37,379 nt of DNA from an uncultured Desulfobacteraceae bacterium (lineage in GTDB: Bacteria > Desulfobacterota > Desulfobacteria > Desulfobacterales > Desulfobacteraceae): positions 1 to 37,379 of the forward strand of contig CAJWHT010000035.1 of NCBI GenBank assembly GCA_913041495.1, given 5' to 3'. Made by a program: the position numbers and the translations under genes. Positions 18,800 to 27,033 of this stretch are shown in pieces. Each line of letters begins with the position of its first letter. Position 1 is the stretch's first letter. A model generated the notes under the pieces. It saw only the letters and a list, made by a program, of their open reading frames with translations, was not told where the DNA came from and made no database searches.

Positions 18800-20377
18800 A
18801 TGCGTTCTCCTGGCTTTTTACCACCGTTATTGCCGCTGCTTATCCTGCTATCCCTGTGCACGGGGTGCATTACCCCTGAAAAATGGCAGGTTTATAAACC
18901 GGATGCGTTGCCTGTCCGGAAAGCCGTTCAACCGATGCCGGCATCTTCTTCCGGCCCCGGAGACAAGGCTCCGGGGCCGGAAGAAGATGCCCTTAACCTT
19001 TCGGTGGAAAATGCCGTTCTCCTGGCCCTGGAGAACAACCGGGACCTGCGGATCAAAAGGCTCAACCCGGTGATTGCCGGCCTGTTTGAACAGATCGAGC
19101 AGGGGGCCTGGGACCCGGAACTTTTTACCACACTTGCGGTTGAAAATGAGAGTGATCCGGACCCCGATGACGAAGAAAGCGCCCTCTCCCTGACCACCGG
19201 CATCCGCCAGAAGCTGCCCTGGGGAACAACGCTTGAGGGGTCCCTGGGCCTTGAGGATGTCCGGTCCGGGGGCACACCTCCTGAAGATTCCGTCCGCGGG
19301 GGCCTGTCCGTTACCCAGGCACTGCTCCGGGGAGCCGGACCGTCGGTCAATCTGGCCGCCATCCATATCAGCCACCTGAACACCCTGGCCAGCCGGTACG
19401 AACTTGAAGGTTTTGCCCTAATGTTGGTGGGGGAAACCGAAATCGCCTACTGGAACTATGTGCTGGCGCAAAAGGAGCACACCATTGTGGAGAATGCCCT
19501 GGCCGTGTCCAAACGGCAGCAGGACGAGGTCCGGGCAAGAATAGAGGTGGGGATCCTGCCGGACAATGAACTGGCAGCCGCGTCAGCGGAAGTGGCCCGC
19601 CAGGAGCAGGCGTTGATCAGTTCCCGGAATCAGGTGGCAGACCGGCGGATGAGGCTGCTTCACCTTTTCCATCCGGGCAGTGCCGCCCACCTGGACCGGC
19701 CGGTCACGGCAGTGAGTTCCCCGTACATCCCCCCGGTCCCGGCCACGAAACTTTCAGACCGTATCGCCCTGGCCCTGGCCACCCGTCCCGAACTAAAGGA
19801 AACGGATCTGCGCCTGCGCCAGGGCCGACTTGACACCATGGTCACCCGGAACGGCATCCTGCCCCGGCTGGATTTTTTCATTGACCTGGGTATCAACGGC
19901 TACGGCAGCGGGACAGGACGTGCCGTCCGGAACATTGATGATGATGCCTATGATGTCACAGCCGGCCTGAGCCTGAGCCTTTACCTGAACAACAGGGCAG
20001 CCAGGGCCCGGCACAGGGCGGCCGTAGCCACCCTGGACCAGGCGGAACTGGCCAGGGAAAACCTGGCCCACCAGGTTGAACTGGAGGTGCGGCTGGCGGC
20101 AGAGGCTGCCGATACCGCCCGTAAACTCATTGCCGCCGCCCGGGCGACCCGGGAATTTGAGGAACAGACGGTGCAGGCGGAAATCGAGCGGTTCAAGGCC
20201 GGCACTTCCACGGCCCTTCTGGTGGTGCAGGCCCGGCGGGACCTGCTGGTAAGCCAGATTGCCGAAGCCCGGGCGGTCATCAACTACCGCATCGCCCTGG
20301 TCCGCCTTTTTATGGCCGAAGGCAGCCTGCTTGAGCGCAGGGGCTTGTCAACCGGAGGGCAGATGTCACTGCCATGA
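18800..20377 (+). CDS. Outer-membrane efflux lipoprotein, TolC family
   Basis: The ATG at 18800 is chosen because GGGAG at 18786-18790 lies nine bases upstream; the in-frame TTG at 18791 would leave no spacing. The signal peptide ends in a lipobox (LSLCTGC). The mature part has the two internally repeated helical hairpins of outer-membrane efflux proteins ([21 protein letters not shown] near the front, [20 protein letters not shown] near residue 340) and a beta-barrel insertion ([14 protein letters not shown]). It supplies the exit duct for the RND pump. It starts just past the pump stop, so adaptor, pump and channel form one operon. Confidence 0.93.
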   Translation: MRSPGFLPPLLPLLILLSLCTGCITPEKWQVYKPDALPVRKAVQPMPASSSGPGDKAPGPEEDALNLSVENAVLLALENNRDLRIKRLNPVIAGLFEQIEQGAWDPELFTTLAVENESDPDPDDEESALSLTTGIRQKLPWGTTLEGSLGLEDVRSGGTPPEDSVRGGLSVTQALLRGAGPSVNLAAIHISHLNTLASRYELEGFALMLVGETEIAYWNYVLAQKEHTIVENALAVSKRQQDEVRARIEVGILPDNELAAASAEVARQEQALISSRNQVADRRMRLLHLFHPGSAAHLDRPVTAVSSPYIPPVPATKLSDRIALALATRPELKETDLRLRQGRLDTMVTRNGILPRLDFFIDLGINGYGSGTGRAVRNIDDDAYDVTAGLSLSLYLNNRAARARHRAAVATLDQAELARENLAHQVELEVRLAAEAADTARKLIAAARATREFEEQTVQAEIERFKAGTSTALLVVQARRDLLVSQIAEARAVINYRIALVRLFMAEGSLLERRGLSTGGQMSLP

Positions 20378-20394
20378 AATCCGTCCCCGGATTT
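20377..20394. terminator. Hairpin at the convergent efflux/dehalogenase junction
   Basis: A seven-pair stem AAATCCG/CGGATTT with a four-base loop begins at the channel-gene stop codon. No T-run follows it on the plus strand, so it is a weak candidate terminator. Confidence 0.3.
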
Positions 20395-20433
20395 GCCCTC
20401 CGCCATCTTGATACCGGATATTTCAAGAGATGG

Positions 20434-21120
20434 TCAGCGAATCATCCCGGGCAGCGCCATCAAATCCCTGATTTCCAGATCGGGTTTACCGGGCAGCCTT
20501 TCCGGCCGCTGGCCGAAGCGGTTGATCCAGGCCACGCGGAATCCGAAGGCTGCGGCCCCCGAAGCGTCCCAGGCATTGGAGGACTGGAAAATAATTTCGT
20601 GGGGAGCGACACCCAGCCTGTCCACGGCAAGCTCATAAACCTTTGGGTCCGGTTTGAAAATCCCCACGGACTCCACCGAAAGATTTTCGTCCAACAATGA
20701 GGCGATCCCGGAATTGCGGACCGCAGCCTCCAGCATCCCAGGGGTACCGTTGGATAAAATGGCAAGCTTGAATCCCCGGTCTTTAAGGGCAACTAAGGCT
20801 TCGGGCACCTCGGGGTAGGCGGAAAGGCTCAGGTATGCATCCATGAGGTCGTTCTTCAGGACGGCATCTTCTATCCCATGGGTATCACAGGCAAAATCAA
20901 GGGCATCCCGGGTCACCTGCCAGAAGTCGGCATGGTGTTTCATCAGGCTGCGCAGCCAGGTGTACTCCAGTTGTTTGGTCCGCCACAGGGCAGATACCGA
21001 ATCGGCATTGCCGCCCAGGCGGCCCCGGTGTTTTCCCACGGCGGAATGAACGTCGAAAAGAGTACCGTAAGCGTCAAATACACAGGCGTTTATACCATCG
21101 ATGGCATTGGATGTTGACAT
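20434..21120 (-). CDS. Haloacid dehalogenase, type II (HAD superfamily)
   Basis: The product starts with a short polar leader then CVFDAYGTLFD, in which Asp16 is the HAD nucleophile. It continues with the helical cap (LWRTKQLEYTWLRSLM), LAILSNGTP (motif II), the FKPDPKVYELA lysine region (motif III) and FQSSNAWDASGAAAFG (motif IV). The YTWLRSLM and SSNAWDASGA segments are characteristic of L-2-haloacid dehalogenases rather than generic HAD phosphatases. The enzyme would hydrolyse (S)-2-haloacids to (R)-2-hydroxyacids in the cytoplasm. An AAGGA site precedes the ATG. It appears monocistronic and is convergent with the efflux operon. Confidence 0.88.
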   Translation of the reverse strand: MSTSNAIDGINACVFDAYGTLFDVHSAVGKHRGRLGGNADSVSALWRTKQLEYTWLRSLMKHHADFWQVTRDALDFACDTHGIEDAVLKNDLMDAYLSLSAYPEVPEALVALKDRGFKLAILSNGTPGMLEAAVRNSGIASLLDENLSVESVGIFKPDPKVYELAVDRLGVAPHEIIFQSSNAWDASGAAAFGFRVAWINRFGQRPERLPGKPDLEIRDLMALPGMIR

Positions 21121-21368
21121 AGCAGATCCTTTTTTTTATGGATTGAAAGATAATCATACAATACGCCCCTTTTCGCAACTATTTCAGTAGCAGCGGCTAC
21201 AATAGTATCTTTATATCCCAACCGGGAGGGAATCAAGCACCGCTAACATTAAAAAAACCTTTCGCAAACTTGCGACAAAGGCATGAAAAGATGGCGTATT
21301 TATGATAGGCTTTCTTATCCCGGATATTTCGGATATCGCGACACGACCCAAAGGACGAAAGGAGTCCC

Positions 21369-22076
21369 ATGGCAGACAAAATACTCATAGTTGACGATGA
21401 TCCAAACATACTAAAAGCGATCCAGCGGCTCTTCAGAAAAGATCCTTTTGAATGCCATTTATTTTCGTCTCCGAAAACCGCATTGAAAAAGGCCCGGGAG
21501 ATTGAGCCTGCCGTTGTTGTGTCAGACCAAAAAATGCCGGAAATGGAAGGGACTTTGTTTTTAAAAGAAATGAAACGGCTTCTGCCGCTCACGGTAAGGG
21601 TTCTCATGTCGGGCTACACTGATATTGACGCCACCATTTGCGCGATCAATCAGGGGCAAGTCTTCCGGTACATCAAAAAGCCCTGGGATATAGATACCTT
21701 TCGCTCTGAAATCAGGCATGCCGTGGAATACGCGAAAATGCTCCGCCGCCTCATTGAGATGGATGAAGAGCCCGGAGAGCCCGAGCAAAAAGAAAGGCTG
21801 ACAGGGGCCCTTGAGATGGCGGGGGCGATTTGCCATGAATTTGCCCAACCCATCCAGATCATTTCCGGGTATTGCGAAATTTTAACCCTCGAACTGAGCA
21901 AACAACCCGGTTTGAAAAAGCTTGAGGATCAAGTCTCACACATATCCCAGAGCAATGAAAGACTGAAGGAGCTACTGCTAAAACTTATGGAAATCCGCCG
22001 GTATAAAACCCGCCCCTATCTTTCGAGCAGCAGGATAATTGATATTGATGCAGCATCAGCGAAATCTCCGGTTTGA
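21369..22076 (+). CDS. Response regulator with orphan histidine-kinase dimerisation-like helix
   Basis: An AAAGGAG site precedes the ATG. Residues 1-125 are a receiver domain: acidic pocket VDDDP at 8-12, phosphoacceptor Asp53 (VVSDQKMP), LMSGYTD and Lys104 (YIKKPW). After a charged linker, residues ~145-205 read like the first half of a histidine kinase dimerisation domain with an H-box, GAICHEFAQPIQIISG (His156), resembling HEF-type kinases. No ATPase domain follows; the protein ends after about 30 more residues. It could be a phosphotransfer or scaffold protein, or a truncated hybrid. The partner kinase could be the orphan one at 11214 but nothing proves this. Confidence 0.85.
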   Translation: MADKILIVDDDPNILKAIQRLFRKDPFECHLFSSPKTALKKAREIEPAVVVSDQKMPEMEGTLFLKEMKRLLPLTVRVLMSGYTDIDATICAINQGQVFRYIKKPWDIDTFRSEIRHAVEYAKMLRRLIEMDEEPGEPEQKERLTGALEMAGAICHEFAQPIQIISGYCEILTLELSKQPGLKKLEDQVSHISQSNERLKELLLKLMEIRRYKTRPYLSSSRIIDIDAASAKSPV

Positions 22077-22158
22077 TCAATCTTCCGAACGGATTTTGTT
22101 GATGTCGCAAGCCTTGTCATGAGTTTGTCACAAGTTTCTGTCATAAGATGTCGTAAGT

Positions 22159-23199
22159 TCATACCTTTAAAAAATAAACTAATTGATTTGTTGCTCCTTC
22201 ACTGCCAATCAGTTCCTTTTCAATCATTCGTTTAAGATCACGCTGCAAACTGCGTCGGTTTACTTCCGGGCATAGTCCTTCATAATTCTGAATAGTCAGT
22301 CTATCATTCTGGAGAATGTATTCAATTGCTTTTGCTTGCCTTTCATTCAGGTTATGTTTTTGTTTTAGAATATCCCTTCGGATAACCCACTCACCACGCT
22401 CCTTAACCTCAATCATTTGAGTTTCCAAACCAGTGATGAAATAATCCAGCCACCCGGTCATATCCATGTCGTTTTCACGAACACTTTGAATTTTCTTATA
22501 AAAATTCGGTCTGTCCCGGTCATAATATTCACTGATGGTGAACAGGCGTTTGAAATCATATCCAGCCTTGTAAAGACAGAGGGTTGACAATAACCTTGAA
22601 GCTCGACCGTTACCGTCAAGGAACGGATGGATATGAACCAGTTGGAATTGGGCAATCCCACTGATTAAAACCGGGTGGATCGCAGGATCCGAATTCAGCC
22701 ATTTTACCATTTCAGACATCATGACAGGTATTTCGACCGCAGACGGAGGCGTATAAATAACTTCACCTGTGGACGAATTGGCCACATAATTTTGAATCCG
22801 TCTATAGTTCCCAGGATCGGCCTTTCCACCTCGAACCCCCTCAACCAATTTCTTATGGATTTCACGAATCAGCCCTTCGGTGATAGGGTCTCCCTGATCC
22901 AAGCATTCAGAAACAAATTCAAAAGCAGACCGGTAGTTTAATAGTTCTCTGGTATCATCCGGATCGGCCTCAGGAACATCCTCTCCTTTCCACAACCGTT
23001 CTGCTTGATCAAGGGTTAGCCGGGTACCTTCTATATGAGTCGTATGATGGGCCTCTTTGATCAGGGCTTCATTTCCCATATCCCGAACCCATTCGTCAGA
23101 AAGCCGGGCCGCTTCCAGAAATCCACGGGCCCGCTCAATCTGCGTGATGGCAGCGGTCATACGGTTGGTAATCGTGAATTTTGGGTCAAATGTTGTCAT
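22159..23199 (-). CDS. Fic family protein AMP-transferase, class II (self-inhibited)
   Basis: The Fic core motif [12 protein letters not shown] begins at His191. An N-terminal inhibitory helix is present as TTHIEG (residues 53-58), which fits the (S/T)xxxE(G/N) pattern and marks a class II, intramolecularly inhibited Fic protein. The N-terminal Fic_N region precedes it, and the C-terminal ~80 residues ([20 protein letters not shown]...[19 protein letters not shown]) look like a winged helix, as in many Fic proteins that may bind DNA. The expected reaction is transfer of AMP from ATP to a target hydroxyl. The ATG directly abuts the stop of the upstream small ORF (TAGATG), and an AGGAG site lies inside that ORF. 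Confidence 0.92.
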   Translation of the reverse strand: MTTFDPKFTITNRMTAAITQIERARGFLEAARLSDEWVRDMGNEALIKEAHHTTHIEGTRLTLDQAERLWKGEDVPEADPDDTRELLNYRSAFEFVSECLDQGDPITEGLIREIHKKLVEGVRGGKADPGNYRRIQNYVANSSTGEVIYTPPSAVEIPVMMSEMVKWLNSDPAIHPVLISGIAQFQLVHIHPFLDGNGRASRLLSTLCLYKAGYDFKRLFTISEYYDRDRPNFYKKIQSVRENDMDMTGWLDYFITGLETQMIEVKERGEWVIRRDILKQKHNLNERQAKAIEYILQNDRLTIQNYEGLCPEVNRRSLQRDLKRMIEKELIGSEGATNQLVYFLKV

Positions 23200-23453
23200 C
23201 TAACATCTCCTGCGCTTCTCATACCAGTCGTAACTGTTTCCATCTACTTGAAGTACCAAATCTTTCTTAATCGTTGCTCCTATCTCTATAGCGTTTTTTC
23301 CCATCCCACATATCTCTTTAAATAGAATCTTACCCGGCCGACTATGTTCCAAAATATGGGCTGCCGGCCACTTGGAAATCCCCCGCAACTTTGAATCCGT
23401 TAACTGAAACTGTTGTGCCAAAGCATCATGTGTTTCTTCTTTTTTTCGATTAA
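23200..23453 (-). pseudogene. 5'-truncated small gene coupled to fic
   Basis: A frame with strongly protein-like content runs into the Fic gene. It reads AGYAGVNRKKEETHDAL, then LRGISKWPAAHILEHSRPG, KILFKEICGMGKNAIEIGA and VLQVDGNSYDWYEKRRRC before TAG. No ATG or ribosome binding site is present at its front; the only start is a TTG at 23421. Upstream the frame runs straight into the attC-like site of the neighbouring gene cassette, so the true N-terminus has probably been lost. I do not recognise the family. Direct coupling to fic suggests a functional partner, but an antitoxin role is not shown. Confidence 0.45.
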
Positions 23454-23543
23454 CACCAGCATAACCGGCTTTTATCGCAGAGCGCAGGGAGCGTAGCGAC
23501 CGAAGCGGCGCGATAAAAGTCCGCGTTTATGCATTTGTTAGCT
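23448..23543 (-). repeat. attC-like integron recombination site
   Basis: On the minus strand the site starts with the inverse core AGCTAAC (plus-strand 23537-23543), which includes the stop codon of the cassette ORF, and ends with GTTAATC (23448-23454). Between them, TGCATAA and GGACTTTTATCGC face GCGATAAAAGCCGG and TTATGC as imperfect inverted repeats with bulged bases, around a GC-rich loop of about 31 bases. This is the layout of a ~96-bp attC site. The core bases deviate by one position from the strict GTTRRRY consensus. Confidence 0.6.
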
Positions 23544-23926
23544 GATAATTTTTCCAATTACTTTTAATTCAAGTGCATATTCATAAACGTGTTCAGATAA
23601 ATCTACACTTGAACCCAGTTGTTTTATTATTTTATTTCTTTGCTTCGAAAAACTAGGATTGTAATAATCATTAAAACTCCCCATTCCCCCATAAACACTT
23701 CTTATTGATGAAGACAGTTCATTTAAATCGTTCTGTGAGAATTGAGAGTTTGTTAAAGATTTTGCTTTTTCAAGTTGATTTTCAAAATGATCAATCCAAG
23801 GACATCCCTTGTCTAATCGCAAATGTATACACAAATGTTCAAGAGCTTGAATTAATTTATCAAGCTGTTTCTTTCGAGTAGACAATGGAATTTTCATATT
23901 CTTTAGTTACCTTGAGTAGCAGCTAA
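23454..23926 (-). mobile_element. Lone integron-type gene cassette
   Basis: The unit holds one ORF (23538-23897) plus its attC-like site. The upstream junction reads G|TTAGCT on the minus strand (plus-strand 23921-23927), exactly complementary to the inverse core AGCTAAC of the attC. That is what is expected when the excised circle regenerates a symmetric attC, so it is a diagnostic feature of gene cassettes. No integron integrase is in the window. Confidence 0.55.
23538..23897 (-). CDS. Cassette-borne hypothetical protein (GGMGSFND motif)
   Basis: The 119-residue soluble product is mostly helical and basic at its start (MKIPLSTRKKQLDKLIQALE). Its central WIDHFENQLEKA...IRSVYGGMGSFNDYY region resembles a small family of uncharacterised proteins with a GGMGSFND signature (I believe DUF6966-like). 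The stop codon sits in the inverse core of the attC-like site, the usual compact arrangement of a gene cassette. Codon use is AT-rich compared with the flanking chromosome. The function is unknown; cassette proteins of this size are often antitoxin, immunity or defence components, but no evidence is visible here. Confidence 0.65.
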   Translation of the reverse strand: MKIPLSTRKKQLDKLIQALEHLCIHLRLDKGCPWIDHFENQLEKAKSLTNSQFSQNDLNELSSSIRSVYGGMGSFNDYYNPSFSKQRNKIIKQLGSSVDLSEHVYEYALELKVIGKIIS

Positions 23927-24210
23927 CAAGTAATTGACCGAGTCCGTATAGCCGAGATATCCGGGTGCGGATATCATTCCTGGATAACAACCGCATATAC
24001 TGATAATTCGAATGATATCCGACAATATTAAGACAAGTTGGACCATACCAAGAGTCACAATTATTGGACATTGAACTAAACCGCTTCGCGGTGGTGCCTC
24101 GTATACCTCCCGGAAATGTATCATAATTTAATCTCGCTCGCCACTCGAACAACTCCATCATTTGAGGTAATTCTCCTGGGTATTTTTTAACTCAAAAAGG
24201 AGGACGTCAA
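23898..24210. other. Probable left end region of the IS91-like element
   Basis: No gene is seen. The stretch contains the cassette boundary (23921-23927), a GATATCC/GGATATC hairpin around 23955-23975, an 11-bp perfect inverted repeat (GGATATCATTC at 23969-23979 with GAATGATATCC at 24010-24020), the diverged repeat block (23989-24070) and an ACCGC/GCGGT hairpin near 24077-24089. A strong GGAGGA ribosome binding site precedes the recombinase gene. Confidence 0.45.
23989..24070. repeat. Diverged repeat block, copy 2 (matches 5110-5194)
   Basis: This block shares an ordered set of identical words (AACCGCATA, GAATGATATCCGAC, AAGAGTCAC, TTATTGGA) with 5110-5194. It lies between the 11-bp inverted repeat and the recombinase gene, so it is likely to be part of the mobile element's left end. 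Confidence 0.6.
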
Positions 24211-25083
24211 ATGTCACCGTTAAGAAAAAAGATGATCAAGGACATGAAACTTCGTAGATTTTCCCAGGATACCCAACGACTGTATGTCTATGCAGTCGAA
24301 GACCTTGCAAAGTTTTACAACAGATCCCCAGATCGCATATCCCAAGAAGAAGTCTGGGAATATTTGCTTCATCTTCAAGAAGAAAGAAAGCTCAAATGGA
24401 GCAGTTGTAACAGCATGGCGGCTGGAATTAATTTTTTCTACAAAAACACATTGCGATATCCAAATACCAAATTCAAAATTCCCAAGAAGAAGCAAACTCG
24501 AAAGCTACCTGTTATTTTTAGCCGATCTGAATTGGATATACTTTTTAATGCGACTGAAAATCTCCGAGATCGATTGATTCTTATAACTGCTTATTCTGCC
24601 GGCTTGCGCATAAGTGAGGTGGTGGCATTGAAACCGGAACATATTGAATCAAGCCGACGATTGATCAGGGTTGAGCAAGGCAAAGGCAATAAAGATCGAT
24701 ACACTCTACTGTCAGATAGGCTGCTGAAAGAATTAAAAATATATTACAAGCGATATCACCCAAAGGAATATTTATTTTACCCTCAGGGAGGCATCTCTCG
24801 GTCTTTAACTAAAAGTCGGGTGCATAAAATTTTTACCAAAGTAAAGGAGAAAGCAGGGTTTAGAAGAGATGGGGGCATACATGCCCTGAGACACTCCTTT
24901 GCAACACACCTTCTTGAGGATGGCGTGGACTTATATTCAATTAAAAATTTCCTGGGTCACAGTTCTATCTCGACCACCATGATTTACCTGCGATTAACCG
25001 ATAATCGTATCAAGATTATTAGAAGTCCCTTTGATATATCTGTCTCTCAAAGCATGGAGGGACATCATGGCTACGATGCGTAA
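24211..25083 (+). CDS. Tyrosine recombinase of the IS91-like element
   Basis: An AAAGGAGG site precedes the ATG. Residues ~1-90 are a SAM-like core-binding domain (RRFSQDTQRLYVYAVEDLAKFY...WSSCNSMAAGINFFYKN). The catalytic domain has Arg133 (SAGLRISEV), His224 and Arg227 (IHALRHSFATHLLEDG), His250 (LGHSSISTT) and nucleophile Tyr259, so the enzyme appears complete. It is close to the XerD-like recombinases found beside IS91 transposases. The extra helix typical of integron integrases is not seen, so it is not the source of the nearby cassette. Its stop at 25083 lies 17 bases inside the transposase gene, suggesting translational coupling. Confidence 0.9.
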   Translation: MSPLRKKMIKDMKLRRFSQDTQRLYVYAVEDLAKFYNRSPDRISQEEVWEYLLHLQEERKLKWSSCNSMAAGINFFYKNTLRYPNTKFKIPKKKQTRKLPVIFSRSELDILFNATENLRDRLILITAYSAGLRISEVVALKPEHIESSRRLIRVEQGKGNKDRYTLLSDRLLKELKIYYKRYHPKEYLFYPQGGISRSLTKSRVHKIFTKVKEKAGFRRDGGIHALRHSFATHLLEDGVDLYSIKNFLGHSSISTTMIYLRLTDNRIKIIRSPFDISVSQSMEGHHGYDA

Positions 25084-26314
25084 TCTGTTGCGTATGAAAA
25101 AGCAGCAACAACCCGAATTGGCAGATGTTTTTTGTAAATATGGAAAACAATACATTGAATCCCGCAACATCCCTTTAGAGCATCATAAGATCATGCATGA
25201 TATCGTTGTTTGTCGGACAGCTTTCTTAGGCGGCCATACTGAGGTTTGTCTTTCCTGCGGGAAAATTCAGAATTCGTACAACTCTTGCCGAAACCGGCAC
25301 TGCCCAAAATGACAGTCACTTACCAAAGCCAGGTGGCTTAACGCACGACAGGCAGAACTTCTTCCGATCCCATATTTTCACAATGTATTCACCATCCCAC
25401 ATGAACTTAACCAGCTCACACTTTGGAACAAAAAGGTGATGTTGAATATCCTCTTTAACTCTGTATCGGAAACATTGAAAGAATTTGCGGACGATCCCAG
25501 AACCCGCTACAGAGAAGGGGGGACGATTGGCTTTACTGCTATTCTCCACACCTGGGATCAGAAGCTTTGTGACCATTTTCATCTTCATTGCGTGATTCCG
25601 GCTGGTTACCTGAGCCATGATGGAAATCGGTGGATACATTCTAAAAAGAAATTTCTTTTCCCCGTTAAAGCTTTATCACGTGTGTTTCGGGGAAAATTTT
25701 TAGAACAACTGGAAGCAACACACCACGACAATGTTTTGACTTATCCGGAAAAGAATAAAACAGGACATGCTGGTGTGCATTTTCAAAAGTTGAGAAAACG
25801 ACTGCTATCAAAAAACTGGGTTGTCTATTCAAAGCAACCCTTTGGCGGTCCCAAACAGGTTTTAGATTATTTGGGACGGTATACCCACCGTGTTGCCATT
25901 TCAAACAATCGAATATTAAACATCGAAAATAATGCTGTGACGTTTTCTTACACCGATCGAAAACGGTCTAAAAAAAGGTCTATAATGCTCAAAAGCAACG
26001 AGTTTATCCGACGATTTTTTCTTCACGCACTGCCAAAGAAATTCATGCGTATCCGCCATTTTGGTTTCCTGGCAAATCGATGTAAAAAACTTGGTCTGAA
26101 AAGATGCCGACTTATCCTTGGACAGGTAGAACTCTGCGAAGAAACGCAGAATGTATCCACAAAAGATCTCATGTTAAAACTGACAGGATTGAATATCTTT
26201 CAATGCCCTTTCTGCAGAACAGGAAAACTGGAGAAATCATTGAAAATCCCCAAATACGCTGGCCCTGGTTTTTTTGAACGATTGAATTTGACGAGTATCC
26301 CAGACACCTCTTAA
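25067..26314 (+). CDS. IS91-family HUH transposase with in-frame TGA at a zinc-ligand codon
   Basis: A GGAGG site lies six bases before the ATG. The frame is open to 26314 except for TGA at 25310-25312 (codon 82). The N-terminal zinc ribbon reads C61-LS-C64 ... SCRNRHC79-PK-[TGA82]-QSLTKARWLNARQ; relatives have Cys at the TGA position (CPKCQ), so TGA replaces the fourth ligand. The rest is intact: HUH motif His172-Leu-His174 (FHLHC), Tyr268 and Tyr272 (YLGRYTHR), and a C-terminal FQCPFCRTGKL ribbon. Family enzymes nick and rejoin single strands in rolling-circle transposition. Either a nonsense mutation has inactivated it, or TGA is read as selenocysteine; a stem AAGCC-AGGT-GGCTT at 25326-25339 begins 13 bases after the TGA. 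Confidence 0.85.
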
Positions 26315-26782
26315 TCAGAACAGCCACTGGCAATTTGTTTAAATGAAATATGAAGGGATTGGTGCGTCTATTTGCAGATGTTGCTAACCTCTCAAAATCA
26401 TTTTGGATGGGAATCGACTTGATTTGAAAGTAAAAATAGTAAAATTTTGTCAAAACCGCCACCTAAAGCTACCAGGAGAAGCGTCCCCTCTGCCTCCTGA
26501 ATAATACAATCCCCATAGAAAACCGTGTTCGGTTTGCCTGCCGATTTTCTTCAGGTTTAGTTCAATAGATTTTATCCTTCATCTCTATGAACCGAGGCTT
26601 ATTTGTCTTTGGTTTCAGATTTGAATGATGTGGTTGTATGGGCTATCTTTGTTGAGATGAAAGATAAAACCCTATACATAAACATGATTTTGGTAAAAAT
26701 GCAAGAAGCCATATAAGCTAAGACTTAGCGATAATTTATCATTGGAAGCAGCCAAAATCTTTTCAGCACATAAATCCACCGT
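26315..26782. other. Intergenic stretch with the probable right end of the IS91-like element
   Basis: No gene is apparent in any frame. A perfect six-pair hairpin AAACCG-TGTT-CGGTTT lies at 26520-26535, followed within 40 bases by GTTCAA at 26562-26567. IS91-family termini often carry short hairpins, so the element may end in this area. The remaining AT-rich sequence shows no recognisable feature. Confidence 0.4.
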
Positions 26783-26951
26783 CCGCAAACCAGGAGGACC
26801 AGGCAGCCGGTGGCGAGGTGGCCCAAAGCGGCGTAAATCTTCGGGGCGTCACGGACTGAAAGAACCGGAGATTTCCGCTATTTCGACGCTCAGGACGAGC
26901 GGCGAAATTTTAGCGTGGGTTCACCTCGGTGCCGGCTGCCGGGTATACGGC
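26783..26951 (+). repeat. Structured repeat family, copy C
   Basis: The 5' block CCGCAAACCAGGAGGACCAGG matches copy A closely. Then come GGCAGCCGG (26802-26810), GAGGTG (26815-26820), GCGGCGT, GGGGCGTCACGGACTGAAAG, a variable hairpin, a TTTTAGCG motif, CACCTC (26922-26927) and CCGGCTGCC (26932-26940). The two outer and two inner stem halves are exact complements. The tail GCTGCCGGGTATAC is the family hallmark; a second CCGGGTATATACCC follows to 26967. Confidence 0.75.
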
Positions 26952-27033
26952 TACCGGGTATATACCCAAAACATTTACCCTCTGCCTTAAAAGGCTTTCA
27001 ATGAAAGTTGCTGTGCCACACAACAGCGGCATC

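Larger units (their letters stand above)
23935..26560 (+). mobile_element. IS91-like element with tyrosine recombinase
   Basis: The element carries a tyrosine recombinase gene overlapping an HUH (Y2-type) transposase gene, an arrangement known for a subset of IS91-family elements. Both ends are uncertain: the left is placed near the hairpins and repeat block upstream of the recombinase, and the right near a AAACCG/CGGTTT hairpin at 26520-26535. IS91-like elements move by rolling circle and do not make target duplications, so none is expected. If structured repeat C belongs to the element, the right end would be near 26966. Confidence 0.6.

Noticed and set aside
24211-25083. Integron integrase
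   Set aside because: The extra helix typical of IntI is absent and the gene overlaps an IS91-type transposase gene.
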